A stretch of DNA of 64,000 bases. Source: G965279355 sp965279355 (GTDB lineage Bacteria > Pseudomonadota > Alphaproteobacteria > CACIAM-22H2). Below are positions 26,227 through 34,771 of this stretch, one piece after another (position 1 is the stretch's first letter; every line of letters starts with the position of its first letter). Both the position numbers and the translations under genes were made by a program. The stretch spans positions 1,798,001 to 1,862,000 of the forward strand of contig OZ257155.1 in assembly GCA_965279355.1 (NCBI GenBank), in the 5' to 3' direction. The notes below the pieces were generated by a model. It saw nothing but the letters and a program-made list of their open reading frames with translations. It had not been told where the DNA came from and did no database searches.

Positions 26227-26940
26227 ATGACGATCAAGGTCTGTTCAGCACTTCGCCGGTTCTGCACCGCGGGCCTACTCGCTGCGGCACTCCTTCTATT
26301 CGCCAGTTCCTCCCGGGCACAGACGCTCAGCGCGCTTCCTCCAGAAGGAACGCTGACCTTCCGTGTCTTCATGTCGGGACAGGAAATCGGCCGCAAGACC
26401 ACCCGTTTCAAACGCGAGGGCGAACTGGTGCATGTCGACACCAGCATCGAGATGGTCGCCAAATTTGCCTATATCCCCGTCTATCGCTACGAGCATCGCA
26501 ATCACGAAATCTGGCGCGCGGACCAACTTGAGGCACTTGATGCCTGGACCAACGATGACGGCAAGAAAAGTGAGGTTACGGTCCGAACGGAAGACGACAT
26601 GCTCCGCATGGTTTCCAGCGAACGCACCCTTCGGCTGCCACGCGACGCGCGGCCGTCGAATTACTGGCACCAGCTGCTTATCAGCACACAAACCGGCATC
26701 AACACTCAGCTCGGCGAAGCCATCGCGCTCGATACGACGGAGATCGGCAGCGAGGTAATTACGGCCCGCGGCGTACCGGTGCGAACCCGACATTTCAAGC
26801 TGCTCGGTTACGATATTGTCTACGGCGAACGCGTGAAGAAGCCGTATCTCGATATCGACCTCTGGTATGACGAAGTCGGCCTGCTCGTTCACATGACGTT
26901 CCCTTTCAAGGGTTTCAATTTCGTCTACGTCCTCGAATGA
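26227..26940 (+). CDS. DUF6134 family secreted protein (copy 1)
   Basis: 237 residues with a signal peptide cleaved near SSSRAQ. The mature part is beta-rich: GTLTFRVFMSGQEIGRKTTRFKR, VYRYEHRNHEIWR, ALDAWTNDDGKK, PRDARPSNYWHQ and DIDLWYDEVGLLVHMTF. These match the uncharacterised DUF6134 proteins, probably periplasmic. The next gene is a paralogue with the same order of blocks, so this is a tandem duplication. Confidence 0.8.
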   Translation: MTIKVCSALRRFCTAGLLAAALLLFASSSRAQTLSALPPEGTLTFRVFMSGQEIGRKTTRFKREGELVHVDTSIEMVAKFAYIPVYRYEHRNHEIWRADQLEALDAWTNDDGKKSEVTVRTEDDMLRMVSSERTLRLPRDARPSNYWHQLLISTQTGINTQLGEAIALDTTEIGSEVITARGVPVRTRHFKLLGYDIVYGERVKKPYLDIDLWYDEVGLLVHMTFPFKGFNFVYVLE

Positions 26941-26954
26941 TCTGACCCCTCCGG

Positions 26955-26984
26955 TCATCCAGCCGGGCGCCGCCGCCGTATAAG
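26955..26984 (+). promoter_or_regulatory. ECF-sigma-like promoter, leaderless
   Basis: TCATCC (26955-26960), 16-bp spacer, then CGTATAAG (26977-26984). Only four bases separate TATAAG from the ATG at 26989 and no ribosome-binding site is seen, so the transcript would start at or next to the start codon. The same arrangement recurs at 27706 and, on the other strand, at 36243. Confidence 0.6.
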
Positions 26985-26988
26985 CGGC

Positions 26989-27690
26989 ATGACCATCGCA
27001 ATCCGTGCCGCGTTTTATGCCGTGTGGCTGGCCGCAGGCCTCCTGTTGCCGAGCAGCCCGGCGGCGGCGCAGAACCTGCGCGCCCTGCCGCCCGAGGGAG
27101 AGCTGACATTCCGCGTCTCCATGTCGGGTTCGGATATTGGCCACAAGACCATCCGGTTTGCGCGCGAGGGCGATCTGGTGAAGGTCGATACCAATATCTC
27201 ATTCCTCGTCCGCTTCATCTCCATCCCGGTCTATCGCTACGACCATCGCATTCAGGAGACATGGCGCGGCGGCGACCTGGAGGCCCTCGATTCCCGTACC
27301 AATGACGACGGCAAGACGTCCGAAGTTCAGGTCCGCGCCGAGAGCGATATGCTACGGACGACGGCCGGCGGCAGAACCCTACGGCTGCCGCGCGACGCCC
27401 GCCCGTCGAGCTACTGGCACCAGACCGTGGTCCGGGCGCAGAGCGGGATCAACACCCAGCTCGGCGACGCGATGGCGTTCGAAGCGATCCCGATCGGCCC
27501 CGAGACCGTGATCGCTAGAGGCAAGCCCGTGACGGCGCAGCGCTACAAGCTGCTTGGGTATGGCGTGATCGACGGCGTGCGCGAACCGAAACCCTATCTG
27601 GACCTCGATCTCTGGTACGACGAGATCGGCCTGCTGTCGCATATGAAATTCGACTACAAGGGCTTTCAGTTCGTCTACGTCCTGGAATAG
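26989..27690 (+). CDS. DUF6134 family secreted protein (copy 2)
   Basis: 233 residues; signal peptide ending near PAAAQN. Closely parallels the preceding gene (ELTFRVSMSGSDIGHKTIRFAREGDLVKVDTN, VYRYDHRIQETWRGG, PRDARPSSYWHQ, DLDLWYDEIGLLSHMKF and the same terminal FQFVYVLE). Function unknown. It has its own ECF-like promoter rather than sharing an operon with copy 1, whose upstream region lacks the motif. Confidence 0.8.
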   Translation: MTIAIRAAFYAVWLAAGLLLPSSPAAAQNLRALPPEGELTFRVSMSGSDIGHKTIRFAREGDLVKVDTNISFLVRFISIPVYRYDHRIQETWRGGDLEALDSRTNDDGKTSEVQVRAESDMLRTTAGGRTLRLPRDARPSSYWHQTVVRAQSGINTQLGDAMAFEAIPIGPETVIARGKPVTAQRYKLLGYGVIDGVREPKPYLDLDLWYDEIGLLSHMKFDYKGFQFVYVLE

Positions 27691-27705
27691 CGGCCCCAAC
27701 TCCAC

Positions 27706-27735
27706 TCATCCAATTACCTCCGGCGGGCGTATAAG
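27706..27735 (+). promoter_or_regulatory. ECF-sigma-like promoter, leaderless
   Basis: TCATCC (27706-27711), 16-bp spacer, CGTATAAG (27728-27735), six bases before the ATG at 27742. Identical elements and spacing to the site at 26955, while the spacers differ in sequence, which argues against simple duplication. Confidence 0.6.
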
Positions 27736-27741
27736 CGGGGC

Positions 27742-28503
27742 ATGACACGTTCCGCCCGTCCCGATCTGGTCTGGATCACCGGTGCCTCCTCCGGCATAGG
27801 CCGTGCCTTGGCCTTGCGTCTGGCGGCGAGCGGCAAACGCGTCGTCGTCTCGGCCCGCAGTGCTGGCGCGCTGGCTGAACTTGCCAGCATCGACCCCGCG
27901 CACATCACGCCCTGGCCCCTCGACGTCACGGAGAAAGACGCCGTGGCCGCCACCATTTCCGCGATCGAAACAGCCCATGGGCCGATCGGTCTCGCCGTTC
28001 TCAACGCCGGAACGCATGTGCCGATGTCGGCGCGCGACTTCAAAAGCGACACGATGCGACAGTTGGTCGACGTGAACCTCATGGGCGTCGTCCACTGTCT
28101 CGATCCCGTGCTGGCGGCGATGCGGATCAGGCGCACGGGTCATATCGCCGTCGTTGCCTCTCTCGCCGGCTATCGTGGCCTGCCCAATGCGGCCGGTTAC
28201 GGCGCCACCAAGTCCGCGCTGATCAATCTCTGCGAGGCGCTGAAGCTCGATTGCGACCGCATCGGCATCAAGCTGCAGCTCGTCAACCCCGGCTTCGTGG
28301 AAACGCCGCTCACCGCGCGCAACGCCTTTCCGATGCCGTTTCTGATTCCCGTGGAACAAGCGGTGGACCGGCTCGTTGCTGGACTGGCCGGCAATCGCTT
28401 CGAAATCACCTTTCCGCGCCGCTTTGCGTTCCTCCTTAAGCTCGTGCGCATGCTCCCGTACCGTCTCTACTTCCCATTTATCCGCCGGACGACAGGACTA
28501 TGA
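27742..28503 (+). CDS. SDR-family NAD(P)-dependent oxidoreductase
   Basis: 253-residue classical short-chain dehydrogenase. Cofactor motif TGASSGIGRA near the N-terminus, LNAGTH, catalytic Ser in VASLAG and YGATK (Tyr/Lys). The C-terminus is hydrophobic and basic (LKLVRMLPYRLYFPFIRR), suggesting membrane association, as in lipid-modifying SDRs. Overlaps the following NTF2-like gene by four bases. Similar SDR/NTF2 pairs accompany photolyase-cfa clusters in other proteobacteria (recalled knowledge). Confidence 0.87.
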   Translation: MTRSARPDLVWITGASSGIGRALALRLAASGKRVVVSARSAGALAELASIDPAHITPWPLDVTEKDAVAATISAIETAHGPIGLAVLNAGTHVPMSARDFKSDTMRQLVDVNLMGVVHCLDPVLAAMRIRRTGHIAVVASLAGYRGLPNAAGYGATKSALINLCEALKLDCDRIGIKLQLVNPGFVETPLTARNAFPMPFLIPVEQAVDRLVAGLAGNRFEITFPRRFAFLLKLVRMLPYRLYFPFIRRTTGL

Positions 28504-28934
28504 GCGACGCCGCCGCGACGCTTGATGCCTATGCCAGGCTTTATGAGACGCTGACGCGCTATCGCCTGCAGGACGTCCGTGCGCTGGCCACGCCGAACGT
28601 GCGCTTCAAGGACCCCTTCAACGACGTTCAGGGCGTCGATAAAATGATCGCGGCGATGGCGATGATGTTCGACCACGGCGAGCCGCACTTCGCGGTCCTG
28701 GACCGCACGTTCGGCACCCGCGGCGGCTACCTGCTGTGGCGTTATACGGTCGATGCGCGAAAGCCTAATGGCTTGATCATCGACGGTATGACCGCGCTGC
28801 GTTTTAACGAAGCCGGCAAGATCTTCGAGCATATCGACCACTGGGACGCTGCTTCGCAACTCTACGAGCATGCCCCCGTGCTGGGCCCGGTCCTGCGGAT
28901 GATCAAGCGCCGGTTTCAGGTCCGGCCGGACTAG
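28500..28934 (+). CDS. SnoaL/NTF2-like protein
   Basis: 144-residue single-domain protein with the cone-shaped NTF2/SnoaL pattern: YARLYETLTRYRLQDVRALATPNVRFKDPFNDV and a C-terminal IDHWDAASQLYE. Could be a small enzyme or binding protein; substrate unknown. Translationally coupled to the SDR gene (ATGA overlap). Confidence 0.8.
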   Translation: MSDAAATLDAYARLYETLTRYRLQDVRALATPNVRFKDPFNDVQGVDKMIAAMAMMFDHGEPHFAVLDRTFGTRGGYLLWRYTVDARKPNGLIIDGMTALRFNEAGKIFEHIDHWDAASQLYEHAPVLGPVLRMIKRRFQVRPD

Positions 28935-28937
28935 GCC

Positions 28938-30260
28938 TCAGCCCTTCCGGATACGGCGCCGCAGCTCCGCCTGCGCCATTGCGTCGATCGGGAAGCCCCA
29001 AACCAGCGTGACGGCCGCCAGCTTGAAGACGATCGGCAGCGCCGCATAGAGCGCGGTCAGCCCGTAGAGGGCCCCTTCCGAGTTGTTCGCCATCACCGAG
29101 AAGCCGAACGCATCGAGCAGCGGAAACGCCAGGCCGACCGCCAGCGCCTGCGCCAGCTTGGTCGCCATGGCCCACAGCGAGAAATAGAGGCCGGTGCGCT
29201 GGTCGCCGCCCGATGCCGTGTCGACATCGACCACATCCGCCTGCATGGAGGCCGGCAGAACCAAGTCGGCGCCGAACGCAATACCGGTCGCAAGACAAAC
29301 TGCCACATAGGCGATGAAATCACCGGCGGACAGGAACGGCACCATGGCGAAGACGAGGCAGTTGAACAGCATCGCCAGACACCAGGTCCGGTGTTTGCCG
29401 TGACGCCTGGCGAGCTTCAGCCAGATCGGCATGCCGACAATCGCCGCCCCGAAATAGACGAGCAGGAACAGCCCGACATCTTCGGGTAGCAACAGGACAT
29501 GCGTGACGAACAACAGGAACAGCGTCGCCGGCAATCCGTTCGCAATACCGTTGAAGAGGTAGCTCAGCAGCAGCCGGCGGAATGGCCGGTTATCGAGCAG
29601 AAGCCGCAACCCCGCGCGCCAGCCACCCGTTTTATGGGTCGTGACGCGCGGCGGCTCCGGGACGACGGCAAACAGCCCCGCGCCGCAAAGCGGCAGCAGC
29701 ACCAGGATGAACCAGGCAATCGCGCCCAGCGACGATGCTGCTTCGCTCTCGTCTGGGCCCGTCAGGTTGAACGCGACCAGGAAGGTCGGCATGGACGCCG
29801 CCAGCATCACGCCGACCAGTCCGGCGATTTCACGCGATGCCATGACACGATTACGCTCGACGTAGTCCTCGGTGAGCTCCGCACCCCAGGCCTGATGCGG
29901 GATCGTCATCAGCGTCCAGCCGAGATAGACAGCGAGCGCGCCGAACAGGAGATACGTCGCCGTCACGTCACTGGACGGCCGGAACAGGAACCAGACGCCG
30001 ATCAGCACCAGCGGCAGCGAGAGCAGAAGCCAGCTGCGACGACGGCCGATGCCGAAATCGAAACGGTCGCTCGCCCAGCCAATGAGCGGGTCGGCAATCA
30101 CGTCAGCGACACGCGCCAGCAGCAGCACGGCGCCAACAACGGTGAAGCCAAGCCCGAGATCGACCGCATAGAACGTCGGCAGATAAAGCAGCAGCGGCAG
30201 GCCGAGCACGGCGGCGGGCAACGCCGGCAGACCGTATGCGATCAGAATGCGACTCGGCAT
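28938..30260 (-). CDS. MFS transporter, GPH (sugar/cation symporter) type
   Basis: 440 residues with about 12 hydrophobic helices. Family pattern: PTFYAVDLGLGFTVVGAVLLLARVADVIADPLIGWASDRF and RRRSWLLLSLPLVLIGVWFLF, typical of the glycoside-pentoside-hexuronide:cation symporters. In photo-oxidative clusters a GPH transporter often accompanies cfa-like genes. Start at 30260 (MPSRILIAYG) fits the family; upstream 30299 adds 13 unlikely residues. Convergent with the NTF2-like gene. Confidence 0.85.
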   Translation of the reverse strand: MPSRILIAYGLPALPAAVLGLPLLLYLPTFYAVDLGLGFTVVGAVLLLARVADVIADPLIGWASDRFDFGIGRRRSWLLLSLPLVLIGVWFLFRPSSDVTATYLLFGALAVYLGWTLMTIPHQAWGAELTEDYVERNRVMASREIAGLVGVMLAASMPTFLVAFNLTGPDESEAASSLGAIAWFILVLLPLCGAGLFAVVPEPPRVTTHKTGGWRAGLRLLLDNRPFRRLLLSYLFNGIANGLPATLFLLFVTHVLLLPEDVGLFLLVYFGAAIVGMPIWLKLARRHGKHRTWCLAMLFNCLVFAMVPFLSAGDFIAYVAVCLATGIAFGADLVLPASMQADVVDVDTASGGDQRTGLYFSLWAMATKLAQALAVGLAFPLLDAFGFSVMANNSEGALYGLTALYAALPIVFKLAAVTLVWGFPIDAMAQAELRRRIRKG

Positions 30261-30456
30261 CGTACTACAGTGCCGATCCGCGACGACTCCGACAAGCAAA
30301 CGCTGCCCGGTGGATATCGGTGGCGTGACAGTTCAAAGAATTTCCGCGATTTACGGCAACGACCTTGCAGTGCGGCACACATCGGACCATATGGGACCGA
30401 TTGGCGCGAGAAGCGAGCCTGTGGTTTTTCTCACGGTCTAGAAGGAGCCGGGGACT

Positions 30457-31428
30457 ATGGCCCTCAGTGCACGCAGCCCGAAATCCCGCATCGCATTGAT
30501 CGGTGCGCCCTCCGATCTCGGAGGCGCGAACCGTGGCTCGGCCATGGGGCCGAGCGCGTTGCGCGCGTCCGGCTTCGCCGATGCCTTGCGCCGTCATCAC
30601 GACGTCATCGATCGCGGCGACGCTGTCGGCGTCGGCAACATGCCCGGGCAGACAATCGACAGCTGCCATCATCTGGACGAAGTCACGGCGTCGTGCCGCT
30701 CCGTGCGCGATCTCGTTGGCGCGGCGCTGCGCGACGGTGACGTGCCGCTGCTGATGGGCGGCGACCATTCGCTCGCCATCGGCTCGATGGCGGCAGTGGC
30801 GCGGCATTGCGACAGGATCGGCAGGAAGCTGTTCGTGCTCTGGCTCGACGCACACGCGGATTTCAATACTCCAACCTCCTCGCCGACCGGCTTTCTGTAT
30901 GGCATGCCGGTGGCGGTGGCGACGGGCGACGGTCATCCGCAACTTCTGGAACTCGGCCATGCGCGGCCGATGCTCGACGTCGCGCGGGTGATACAGATCG
31001 GCGTGCGCTCCATCGATCCGCTGGAGGAAAAGCGCATCCGTGAGCGCGGCCTTCGCGTGCACGGCATGAAGGAAATCCGCAGCCGCGGCATGCAGTCCAT
31101 CGTCACCGAAGCGCTGGACGAGGTGCGCCGCCAGGGTGGGCATCTGCATGTCAGCATGGATGTCGACTTCCTGGATCCATCCATAGCGCCCGGCGTCGGC
31201 CTGGCCGAACCGGACGGGCCGAACATGCGGGAAGCGGAAGCGTGCATGACGGCCATCGCGCAAAGCGGCCTGCTTGGCTCGTTCGACCTGGTGGAACTCA
31301 ACCCGGTCGTCGATCCGTCGGGCGGCACGACGCGGCGCGTGATGCAGCTGGTCGAGCGGGCGTTCAGTGGCAGGCTGCAGGATGTTCACGAAGCGGTGCT
31401 TACGGCCGTATCAGTGCCGCCTGCGTGA
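30457..31428 (+). CDS. rocF: Arginase (ureohydrolase family)
   Basis: 323 residues; hydrolyses L-arginine to ornithine and urea using two Mn ions. Metal-binding motifs GGDHSLAIG, LWLDAHADFNTP and SMDVDFLDPS are all intact, the last resembling arginase more than agmatinase. A strong AGAAGGAG lies before the ATG. Its end overlaps the end of the convergent cfa gene by 29 bp. It stands among photo-oxidative-type genes without an obvious functional link. Confidence 0.88.
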   Translation: MALSARSPKSRIALIGAPSDLGGANRGSAMGPSALRASGFADALRRHHDVIDRGDAVGVGNMPGQTIDSCHHLDEVTASCRSVRDLVGAALRDGDVPLLMGGDHSLAIGSMAAVARHCDRIGRKLFVLWLDAHADFNTPTSSPTGFLYGMPVAVATGDGHPQLLELGHARPMLDVARVIQIGVRSIDPLEEKRIRERGLRVHGMKEIRSRGMQSIVTEALDEVRRQGGHLHVSMDVDFLDPSIAPGVGLAEPDGPNMREAEACMTAIAQSGLLGSFDLVELNPVVDPSGGTTRRVMQLVERAFSGRLQDVHEAVLTAVSVPPA

Positions 31429-32617
31429 CATCGATGGTCCGCGCCCGGAATCCGGCCTCGCAATAGGCAAGATAGAACTCCCACATGCGCTTGAAGCGGA
31501 GATCGTAGCCCAGCGGCGCGATCTCCGCCCAGGCATGCTGGAACCGCTGCTGCCAGAGCGCCAGCGTGCGGGCGTAGTGCTGGCCGAAGAACTCTTGCCG
31601 CTCCAGCGCCAGACCGGCACGCGCCGCTTCGCGCGCAAATACGGTCGGGCTCGGCAGCATTCCGCCGGGAAAGATGTAGCGCTGAATGAAATCCACGCCG
31701 CGGCGATAACGATCGAACCACTTGTCCTCGATGGTGATGACCTGCAGCGCCGCACGCCCGCCAGGGACGAGGGAATCGCGCACCTTGCCGAAGAATTGCG
31801 GCCAGTACTTCTCACCTACGGCTTCGAACATCTCGATGGACGCGACCCGGTCGAACCGCTCCGTCAGGTCGCGATAGTCGGTGAGCCGCACATCGACGCG
31901 CTCCCCCAGCCCTTCCTGTTGCACCCGCGCCTTTGCATAGTCGAACTGCGCCGGAGAAATCGTGATCGCTGTGACTTTCGTCTGATACTCGCGCGCGGCG
32001 AAACTGGCGAAGCCGCCCCAGCCGCAGCCGATCTCCAGCACGCGCTCGCCGCCGGTCAGCGCCAGCCGTTCGCAGATCAGACGGTATTTATGGTCCTGCG
32101 CCCTGGGGAGATCGCTGTCGGGCGACGGAAACACCGCCGACGAATACGTCATGCTGCGGTCCAGCCAGCGGCGATAGAACTCGTTTCCAAGATCGTAGTG
32201 CGCGGCGATGTTGCGGCGCGACCCGCGGCGTGAATTTGGACGCACGCGATGCCAGAGCTTGTGCATCGCCATGAAGAGCTGCTTGCCGTAGGAGGCTTCC
32301 TCGGTCGTCTCGTTGACGCACAGCAGTTCGAGAAGCGCCGCCAAATTGGGCGTCTCCCAATCGCCATCCATGTAGGACTCCGCCAGACCAATATTTCCGG
32401 ACGCCAGCGCCCGCCGCACGAAACGCGGCCGGCGGACAATCAGTTCAGCATGCGGCCCGGGCTCGGCACCGTCGAAGCGAAAGCGCCTCTTGTCTGGCAG
32501 GGTAACAATCAACGATCCCCGGCGCAGCGAGCGCAGGACGGAAAACATCAGGCGGAGCAATCGCGGCAGACCGATCTCTGCCGCGCCGTCGGCCTTTTGT
32601 GCAGCCTGGAAGTTCAC
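31400..32617 (-). CDS. Cyclopropane-fatty-acid-synthase family SAM methyltransferase
   Basis: 405 residues. SAM motif VLEIGCGWGGFASFAA, AITISPAQFDYA, SIEMFEAVGEKYW and IQRYIFPGGMLPS identify the CFA family, which methylates unsaturated fatty acyl chains of membrane lipids. Start: the GTG at 32617 overlaps the DUF1365 stop (GTGA) and follows GGGAGG, so it is preferred to the ATG at 32677 deep inside DUF1365. Last gene of the four-gene operon phr-FAD oxidoreductase-DUF1365-cfa. UfaM of furan-fatty-acid synthesis belongs to the same family, so that product is a possible alternative to cyclopropane. Confidence 0.9.
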   Translation of the reverse strand: MNFQAAQKADGAAEIGLPRLLRLMFSVLRSLRRGSLIVTLPDKRRFRFDGAEPGPHAELIVRRPRFVRRALASGNIGLAESYMDGDWETPNLAALLELLCVNETTEEASYGKQLFMAMHKLWHRVRPNSRRGSRRNIAAHYDLGNEFYRRWLDRSMTYSSAVFPSPDSDLPRAQDHKYRLICERLALTGGERVLEIGCGWGGFASFAAREYQTKVTAITISPAQFDYAKARVQQEGLGERVDVRLTDYRDLTERFDRVASIEMFEAVGEKYWPQFFGKVRDSLVPGGRAALQVITIEDKWFDRYRRGVDFIQRYIFPGGMLPSPTVFAREAARAGLALERQEFFGQHYARTLALWQQRFQHAWAEIAPLGYDLRFKRMWEFYLAYCEAGFRARTIDVTQAALIRP

Positions 32618-33381
32618 GACGTTACCTCCCTGGTTGGCGCCACCGGACGATCCTGGAGCTTCGCCCCTTTCAGCCACAGCCGCAGTGCTTCCCAGTGAAT
32701 ACCCAGAATCACTTTCAGCGTCATCAATGGAAACAGCAAAAAGGCTCGAAGCAGGCCCCGGTCGGTCAGGGCCCGTCGCCGGCCAAAATGGGTGGCGATC
32801 AGCAGGTCGCCTTCCGGCACCGTTTCCCGGATCAGAATCGCCAGCCGGTCCCCCGGCTCCCTTACCTGGAAATGATAGTCCGCATCCATGCCGATGAACG
32901 GCGACACGTAAAAGATCTTCCGTGCCTGCTGACGCAGCGAGGCGCCTTTCTCGTGATCCTGTGCCACCGGGATCAGATAGGTGTGCTGCTCGCCGAAGGT
33001 ATTCTTCACCTCATAGAGTACGGCCCGCAATGCGCCGGCACGGTCGTAGCACCAGAAGATGCTGAGCGGATTGAACCCGTAGCCGAGCAGGCGCGGAAAG
33101 CAGTGCAGATAGATCTTTCCGCCATCGACGGCGATGCCATGCTCGGCCAGATGCCGTTCCACCCACGGCCGCAGCGCCGAGCCGTCGCGCGGGCCGTGAT
33201 CGCGGTCGTGGAAACCGAAAAGGCCGAATCGGTTGTGCCGGAACAGACGCAGCCGCGCCGCGAGCGACGGAATCTCGTCGAGATCGACCAGCATCGAAAA
33301 TACACGATAGACAAAGCGGTGCCGCATCGGGCGCAGCCGACAGTGCATCACCTCGCCTTCGTAGAGGCAGCTTTCGGGCAT
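32614..33381 (-). CDS. DUF1365 family protein
   Basis: 255 residues beginning MPESCLYEGEVMHCRLRPMRHRFVYRVF, with DRDHGPRDGSALRPWV, FPRLLGYGFNPLSIFWCYD and KIFYVSPFIGMDADY, all diagnostic for DUF1365. The family is nearly always found between an FAD oxidoreductase and a CFA-type methyltransferase, as here. Biochemical function is not established. One base separates it from the upstream stop. Confidence 0.9.
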   Translation of the reverse strand: MPESCLYEGEVMHCRLRPMRHRFVYRVFSMLVDLDEIPSLAARLRLFRHNRFGLFGFHDRDHGPRDGSALRPWVERHLAEHGIAVDGGKIYLHCFPRLLGYGFNPLSIFWCYDRAGALRAVLYEVKNTFGEQHTYLIPVAQDHEKGASLRQQARKIFYVSPFIGMDADYHFQVREPGDRLAILIRETVPEGDLLIATHFGRRRALTDRGLLRAFLLFPLMTLKVILGIHWEALRLWLKGAKLQDRPVAPTREVTS

Positions 33382-33382
33382 A

Positions 33383-34771
33383 TCAGTCCCCTGCCGCATT
33401 CTCCAGCGCCGGGCGCCACCGCGCCGCCGCGGGTACTGGCGCAATCTCGACCGGCTCCGGCAGTTGTACCGACCACGGGCGCCGAACGCCCAGGGCCTCG
33501 GCCGCGACCAGCCCCGAGGTCAGCGCATCCTCGTGGAAACCATAGCCGCACCAGCTGCCGCAGAACCACAGGTTCCGTGCGCCCTGGATTGTCGCCAATT
33601 CGGCCTGCGCGGCCAGGGTCCCGGCGTTGAAAATCGGGTGGTGATACTCGAACGCCGCAATGGTGAGTTCGTCGCGCGGCGCGCGCAGCGGATTGAGCGA
33701 CACGAACAGAGGGCAATCGGGATCCAGCCGCTGCAGGCGGTTCATCCAGTAAGTGACCGACGCATTGCGGTTGCCGGTCAGACTGTCGCGGGCCGTGAGA
33801 TAATTCCAGGCGCCCCAGGCGCGGCGACGTCGCGGCATCAGGCTGGTGTCACGATGAAGCACCGCCAGATTGGGCTGATAGCGAAAGGCGCCCAGCACGC
33901 GGCGCTCCGCATCGGTCGGCGAGTCCAGCATCTGCAGGGCCTGATCTGCATGCGCGGCAATGATCACGCGATCGTAGCGCCGCACGGCGCCGCTCACGTC
34001 GCGCACCAGAACGCCATTGCCCTCCGGCTTCACCGCCACGACCTTTGCCTCGGTGCGAATGCCGTCCGGCAACGCGCCCGCCAGCTTCTTCACGTACTCG
34101 CCTGAGCCGCCAGTCACAGTGCGCCACGGCGGCCGGCGATAGACCTGCAGCAATCCATGATCGTGAAAGAAATGCGCGAAGGAACGCGCGGGAAACTCGC
34201 GGATCGTTTCCAGCGGCACCGACCAGATGGCGGCCGCCATCGGCAGCAGATGCTCATCCACGAAATCACGCGAGAACCGGCAGCGCTCCAGCCAGGCGCC
34301 GAGCGAGGGACCGGGCAATGTCGCGCTGCTGTTCATCAGGTCGGGCGCTTCACGGAAGAAGCGCAGGCAATCCGCGACCAGCCGCCAGAAGGCGGGACGC
34401 AGCAAGTTGCTGGGCTGCGCGAAGAGACCCTTCAGATCGCCGCCGAGATACTCAAAGCGGCCCTGATCGACGCTGACGGCAAACGACATGTCGCTCGCAT
34501 GCGTGGCGACGCCGAGACGCGCGAAGAGCTGTATCAGATTCGGATAGGTCCTCTCGTTGAAGACGATGAAGCCGGTATCGACCGCGATATCGCGGCCGCC
34601 AAACGGCACCGTCACGGTATTGCTGTGCCCCCCCAGCCGCGCGTCCTTCTCATACAAGGTGACGCGATGCCGCTGCGACAACAGCCAGGCGGCGCCAAGG
34701 CCGGACACGCCACCGCCGATGACCGCGACGTTCAGTGGGCCGCCGCCGATTTCACCATCCCGCGGACTCAT
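33383..34771 (-). CDS. FAD-dependent (amine-oxidase-like) oxidoreductase
   Basis: 462 residues. N-terminal dinucleotide-binding NVAVIGGGVSGLGAAWLLSQ then YEKDARLGGHSNTV; C-terminal FCGSWCGYGFHEDALTSGLVAAEAL closes the FAD site. Belongs to the NAD(P)-binding Rossmann/flavin oxidase family linked to DUF1365 and cfa, probably acting on fatty acyl chains (for example desaturation) at the membrane. The ATG at 34771 overlaps the photolyase stop by four bases. Confidence 0.85.
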   Translation of the reverse strand: MSPRDGEIGGGPLNVAVIGGGVSGLGAAWLLSQRHRVTLYEKDARLGGHSNTVTVPFGGRDIAVDTGFIVFNERTYPNLIQLFARLGVATHASDMSFAVSVDQGRFEYLGGDLKGLFAQPSNLLRPAFWRLVADCLRFFREAPDLMNSSATLPGPSLGAWLERCRFSRDFVDEHLLPMAAAIWSVPLETIREFPARSFAHFFHDHGLLQVYRRPPWRTVTGGSGEYVKKLAGALPDGIRTEAKVVAVKPEGNGVLVRDVSGAVRRYDRVIIAAHADQALQMLDSPTDAERRVLGAFRYQPNLAVLHRDTSLMPRRRRAWGAWNYLTARDSLTGNRNASVTYWMNRLQRLDPDCPLFVSLNPLRAPRDELTIAAFEYHHPIFNAGTLAAQAELATIQGARNLWFCGSWCGYGFHEDALTSGLVAAEALGVRRPWSVQLPEPVEIAPVPAAARWRPALENAAGD

